From positions 1 through 15,979 of the forward strand of contig CAMAJC010000008.1 of assembly GCA_945835425.1 (NCBI GenBank): a DNA stretch of 15,979 bases, in the 5' to 3' direction. A model generated the notes under the pieces. It had not been told where the DNA came from, ran no database searches, and saw only the letters and a program-made list of their open reading frames with translations. The translations under genes were made by a program, and so were the position numbers. Source of the stretch: an uncultured Clostridia bacterium. Its GTDB lineage: Bacteria > Bacillota > Clostridia > Oscillospirales > Ruminococcaceae. This document shows, one piece after another, positions 13,275-15,979 of the stretch; position 1 is the stretch's first letter; every line of letters starts with the position of its first letter.

Positions 13275-14558
13275 TTATTCGGCAACAGCGGTGCTCTTAA
13301 TCAGTTCGACAGCCTTCTTCTGGGCAATGTCGTTCTTGAGCTGTTCGCCCATAGCGGACTTGATCTGCTCAGCAGTGATGTTCTGAGACTTGTACTGCTC
13401 GACCAGTTTGGCAACCTCTTCCTCAACCTCTTCGTCGGTTGCGGTGATGCCTTCAGCCTCAACGATCTTCTCCAGAGCCAGAGCGACCTTGACCTGTCTG
13501 GTAGCCTGTTCCTTGAAGGAAGCGCGCATGGAATCCATGTTCATGCCGGTGTACTGCATGTAAACATCGAGGCTCATGCCCTGAGAGGACAGACGGTACT
13601 CGAAGTCCTGGATCATCTCGTCAACTCTTGCTTCGTACATCTCTTCGGGGATCTCGCCTTCCATGTTGGCGATAACGCCGTCGATCAGGGTGTTCTCAAA
13701 AGCGGTGTTGGCAGCATTTTCCTTGCTGGCGGTCAGCTTAGCAGTGATGTCAGCTTTCAGCTCGTCGAGAGTGTCGAACTCGGAAACGTCTTTAACGAAC
13801 TCATCGTCCAGCTCGGGCAGCTCTTTAGCGGTGATCTCGTGCAGTTTGCACTTGAAGACAGCGGGTTTGCCCTTCAGTTCCTCAGCCTGATATTCCTCAG
13901 GGAAGGTGACGTTTACGTCGAACTCGTCGCCGACGTTGTGGCCGACGATCTGATCTTCAAAGCCGGGGATGAACTGGCCGGAGCCGAGGGTCAGGTTGAA
14001 TCTCTCAGCCTTGCCGCCCTCGAAAGCCTTGTCGTCTACGAAGCCTTCAAAGTCGATGTTGACGATATCGCCCATCTCAGCAGCGCGGCCCTCAACAGTG
14101 ATGGTGCGGGCGTTGCGGTTGCGCATTCTGTCGATCTCAGCATTAACTTCCTCGTCGGTGACGGGAGCGACGTCCTTGGAAGCCTTGATGCCCTTGTAGT
14201 CCTTAACGGTGACGTTGGGTTTTACGATGCAGATCGCCTTCATCGTAACGCCCTCTTCCTTGGAGACAGCGGTGACCTCGACTTCGGGTCTGACAACGAT
14301 CTCCAGGCCGGACTCTTCATAAGCAGCCTGCAGAGCAGCGGGAGCAGCGTCGTTTACAGCCTCTTCAAAGAAAACGCCTTCGCCATACAGCTTCTCAATG
14401 GTCTTTCTGGGGGCTTTGCCTTTTCTGAAGCCGGGGACCTGGAACTGTTTTGCTCTCTTTTTGAAAACCTTGTCGCAGGCAACTGCAAATTCATCAGCGG
14501 GAATCGATACGATCAGTTCGTACTTGTTGGTTTCAGTAGCATTTTTGGATACTAACAT
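13275..14558 (-). CDS. tig: Trigger factor, ribosome-associated chaperone and prolyl isomerase
   Basis: 427 residues. It binds near the exit tunnel of the ribosome and shields nascent chains. The ribosome-binding loop GFRKGKAP is at 43-50 in the N-terminal domain. An FKBP-type peptidyl-prolyl isomerase domain spans about 160-245 (GDIVNIDFEGFVDDKAFEGG, GSGQFIPGFEDQIVG). The rest to the C-terminus is the helical substrate-binding domain. AGGAAGGA precedes the ATG by about nine bases. Codon use in this gene is noticeably more restricted (abundant AAC, GAG, CTG) than in its neighbours, as expected of a highly expressed gene. It heads tig-clpP-clpX behind an extended -10 promoter. Confidence 0.98.
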   Translation of the reverse strand: MLVSKNATETNKYELIVSIPADEFAVACDKVFKKRAKQFQVPGFRKGKAPRKTIEKLYGEGVFFEEAVNDAAPAALQAAYEESGLEIVVRPEVEVTAVSKEEGVTMKAICIVKPNVTVKDYKGIKASKDVAPVTDEEVNAEIDRMRNRNARTITVEGRAAEMGDIVNIDFEGFVDDKAFEGGKAERFNLTLGSGQFIPGFEDQIVGHNVGDEFDVNVTFPEEYQAEELKGKPAVFKCKLHEITAKELPELDDEFVKDVSEFDTLDELKADITAKLTASKENAANTAFENTLIDGVIANMEGEIPEEMYEARVDEMIQDFEYRLSSQGMSLDVYMQYTGMNMDSMRASFKEQATRQVKVALALEKIVEAEGITATDEEVEEEVAKLVEQYKSQNITAEQIKSAMGEQLKNDIAQKKAVELIKSTAVAE

Positions 14559-14646
14559 CTGGGAACATCCTTCCTATTTTATTCTCCGCGGGGTAAGGGT
14601 CAATGACCGTATCCCACGGACATGATTTACTTAACACGCAAGGGAC

Positions 14647-14655
14647 ATTATACCA
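14647..14655 (-). promoter_or_regulatory. Extended -10 element upstream of tig
   Basis: TGGTATAAT on the minus strand, a full extended -10 with no good -35 at the 17-base distance (TGGCTT). The predicted transcript would have a leader of about 80 bases before tig. Confidence 0.65.
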
Positions 14656-14709
14656 CAAACGCTGAAAAAAAGCCAGTGGTTTCGCAGATTTTTATCTGTT
14701 TCCTGCATA

Positions 14710-15387
14710 TTAACCGATTCTTTTCGGGGCAAATTGGAGAAAATCACAAGAAAGCAGTCGAAAATCAATGCCGACCCGCTCTCCATTGATCGCATAACCG
14801 GATGAATAACCGTGAATATGGCCGTAATAGACCTGTTTTACGCCGTAGGAAAGGAGGACTTCCAGAATTTCCGGGCAGTCCCCGCTGCCGTACACCGGCG
14901 GATAATGAAGAAAAACAAGAGGCGTGCCGCCCAGCTTCTTCCCTTCTTCCAGAGAGAGCCGGAGCCTTCCGCACTCGCGGTTTAAGACCTTTTTATCGGT
15001 CTGATCATTCATCCAGCCGCGGGTACCGCAGATCACATAATCCTCATACCGGTAGGCGTTGTTGAACAGGATATGCAGGGTGGAAAAGCCGTTTTCGTCA
15101 AAGAACTTTTCCACCTTCGTTTTGGTGGAAAACCAGAGGTCGTGATTCCCTTTCAGCAGAATCTTCTGGCCGGGCATCCGGTCGATCCAGCGGAAGTCCT
15201 CCACCGTTTCCGACAGGTCCAGCCCCCAGGAGATATCCCCGGCGATCACGACCGTGTCCTCCGGACGAACGAGTCTCTGCCAATTCTCCTCCAGCCGCTG
15301 CACATAATTATCCCAGCCGCGGAAAACGTCCATCGGTTTATCGACGCCCAGCGAAAGATGCAGGTCTGAAATGGCAAACAGGCTCAT
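14710..15387 (-). CDS. Calcineurin-like metallophosphoesterase
   Basis: 225 residues, soluble, a single metallophosphoesterase domain. The di-metal ligands are visible in order: SDLHL (Asp8, His10), AGDISWG (Asp51), KGNHDLW (Asn81, His82), FLHYPP (His161) and YGHIHG (His190, His192). It should hydrolyse a phosphomonoester or phosphodiester; the substrate cannot be told from the sequence. AAAGGAAC precedes the ATG. It lies 37 bases after thrC and ends about 60 bases before the tig promoter. Co-transcription with thrC is possible, but no functional connection is evident. Confidence 0.93.
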   Translation of the reverse strand: MSLFAISDLHLSLGVDKPMDVFRGWDNYVQRLEENWQRLVRPEDTVVIAGDISWGLDLSETVEDFRWIDRMPGQKILLKGNHDLWFSTKTKVEKFFDENGFSTLHILFNNAYRYEDYVICGTRGWMNDQTDKKVLNRECGRLRLSLEEGKKLGGTPLVFLHYPPVYGSGDCPEILEVLLSYGVKQVYYGHIHGYSSGYAINGERVGIDFRLLSCDFLQFAPKRIG

Positions 15388-15424
15388 GAATGGTTCCTTT
15401 CTACAGTTGACGGGAAATGGGTGT

Positions 15425-15979
15425 TCAGCGGAGCATCTCCTTGACCTTGTCGACCATCTGCTCTTTGGCGACCGAGTCGGTAAAGCGGACAGCTTTGGTT
15501 TTCAGCTCCATCAGCGAGGCAGGCGGCTCCATGCCGGAGATCCGCTGCAGCATTTCTGCCTGGGCAAAGGGATCGGTGGGGATCTCTTCGTCGGTGATGG
15601 CGGCGAGGACTGCGTCGCTGAATTTATAAGGAGAAGCGGTCGAGGCAATGATGCACTTGGTCTTATCGCCTGTCTCGCGGGTGTAATCTTCGTAAACCTT
15701 GACGGCGACAGCGGTGTGGGTGTCGCAGAGGTAGCTGTACTGGGCAAAGGTGTCGTGAATGGTTTCTTTCGTTTGTGCATCGTCGCAGAAGCCGCCCCAG
15801 AACTCAGCCTGGAGTTTAGCTTTCACGTCGTCGGAAACAGTATAAGCGCCCTCAGAAGAAAGCTTGCCAAACCAGTCGCGGATGGTCGCGTCATCCTTGC
15901 CGCAGAGCTGATACAAGAGTCTCTCCAGATTGGAGGAAATGAGGATATCCATCGACGGAGAGGTCGTCGTGAAGAAATC
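15425..15979 (-). CDS. thrC: Threonine synthase (partial, N-terminal part beyond window)
   Basis: The last 184 codons of threonine synthase, which converts O-phosphohomoserine to threonine with pyridoxal phosphate. The visible part begins FFTTTSPSMDILISSNLERLLYQL, the strongly conserved segment after the cofactor domain in the long (E. coli/yeast-like) form of the enzyme. It continues with EGAYTV and THTAVAVKVYEDY, and ends PPASLMELKTKAVRFTDSVAKEQMVDKVKEMLR. The catalytic lysine and N-terminal half lie outside the window. The frame is open to the last base of the window. An internal ATG at 15952 is not the real start, because the conserved motif runs through it. Confidence 0.95.
   Translation of the reverse strand, partial: DFFTTTSPSMDILISSNLERLLYQLCGKDDATIRDWFGKLSSEGAYTVSDDVKAKLQAEFWGGFCDDAQTKETIHDTFAQYSYLCDTHTAVAVKVYEDYTRETGDKTKCIIASTASPYKFSDAVLAAITDEEIPTDPFAQAEMLQRISGMEPPASLMELKTKAVRFTDSVAKEQMVDKVKEMLR

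Overview
The window reads as a core chromosomal segment of an anaerobic, mid-to-high GC member of the Firmicutes, most likely a clostridium of the Oscillospiraceae/Ruminococcaceae type. Four things point there: ribosomal protein L27 carries the Firmicutes N-terminal propeptide and is encoded beside its processing protease Prp; Mini-ribonuclease III is present; there is an oxygen-sensitive sensory [FeFe]-hydrogenase; and ribosome binding sites are strong AGGAGG-like sequences. This assignment is inference; no 16S gene is present.

Layout from left to right. Positions 1-2732 (minus strand) hold the ribosomal/GTPase block rplU-prp-rpmA, then a hairpin, then obgE and mrnC (mrnC runs off the left edge). 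rplU has a perfect consensus promoter and a structured leader that can hide its ribosome binding site. Positions 2969-5846 (minus) hold a GNAT acetyltransferase, galM, an Mrp/NBP35-type Fe-S scaffold ATPase and a small C_GCAxxG_C_C redox-type protein. Positions 5907-9005 (minus) hold a three-gene hydrogen-sensing cassette: a thioredoxin-like [2Fe-2S] protein, a group C (HydS-type) [FeFe]-hydrogenase with a C-terminal PAS domain, and a SpoIIE/PP2C-type phosphatase. It is read from a perfect consensus promoter whose -35 box is overlapped by a Rex-like operator. Divergent from it, positions 9402-10772 (plus) hold pyrB-pyrI, the catalytic and regulatory chains of aspartate carbamoyltransferase.

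Between pyrI and the convergent clpX lies a roughly 390-bp gene-free element, made of two long inverted arms with nested hairpins around a central 16-bp terminator-like stem. Positions 11175-14558 (minus) hold the protein quality-control genes tig, clpP and clpX. Further right are a metallophosphoesterase and the 3' part of thrC (both minus), which runs off the right edge.

The most interesting parts are (1) the HydS cassette with its Rex-like operator, which suggests that H2 level and NADH/NAD+ ratio are read together and passed to a protein phosphatase, in a locus with no catalytic hydrogenase or kinase alongside, and (2) the long structured inverted repeat at 10773-11161. Everything else is ordinary housekeeping with some nice regulatory detail.
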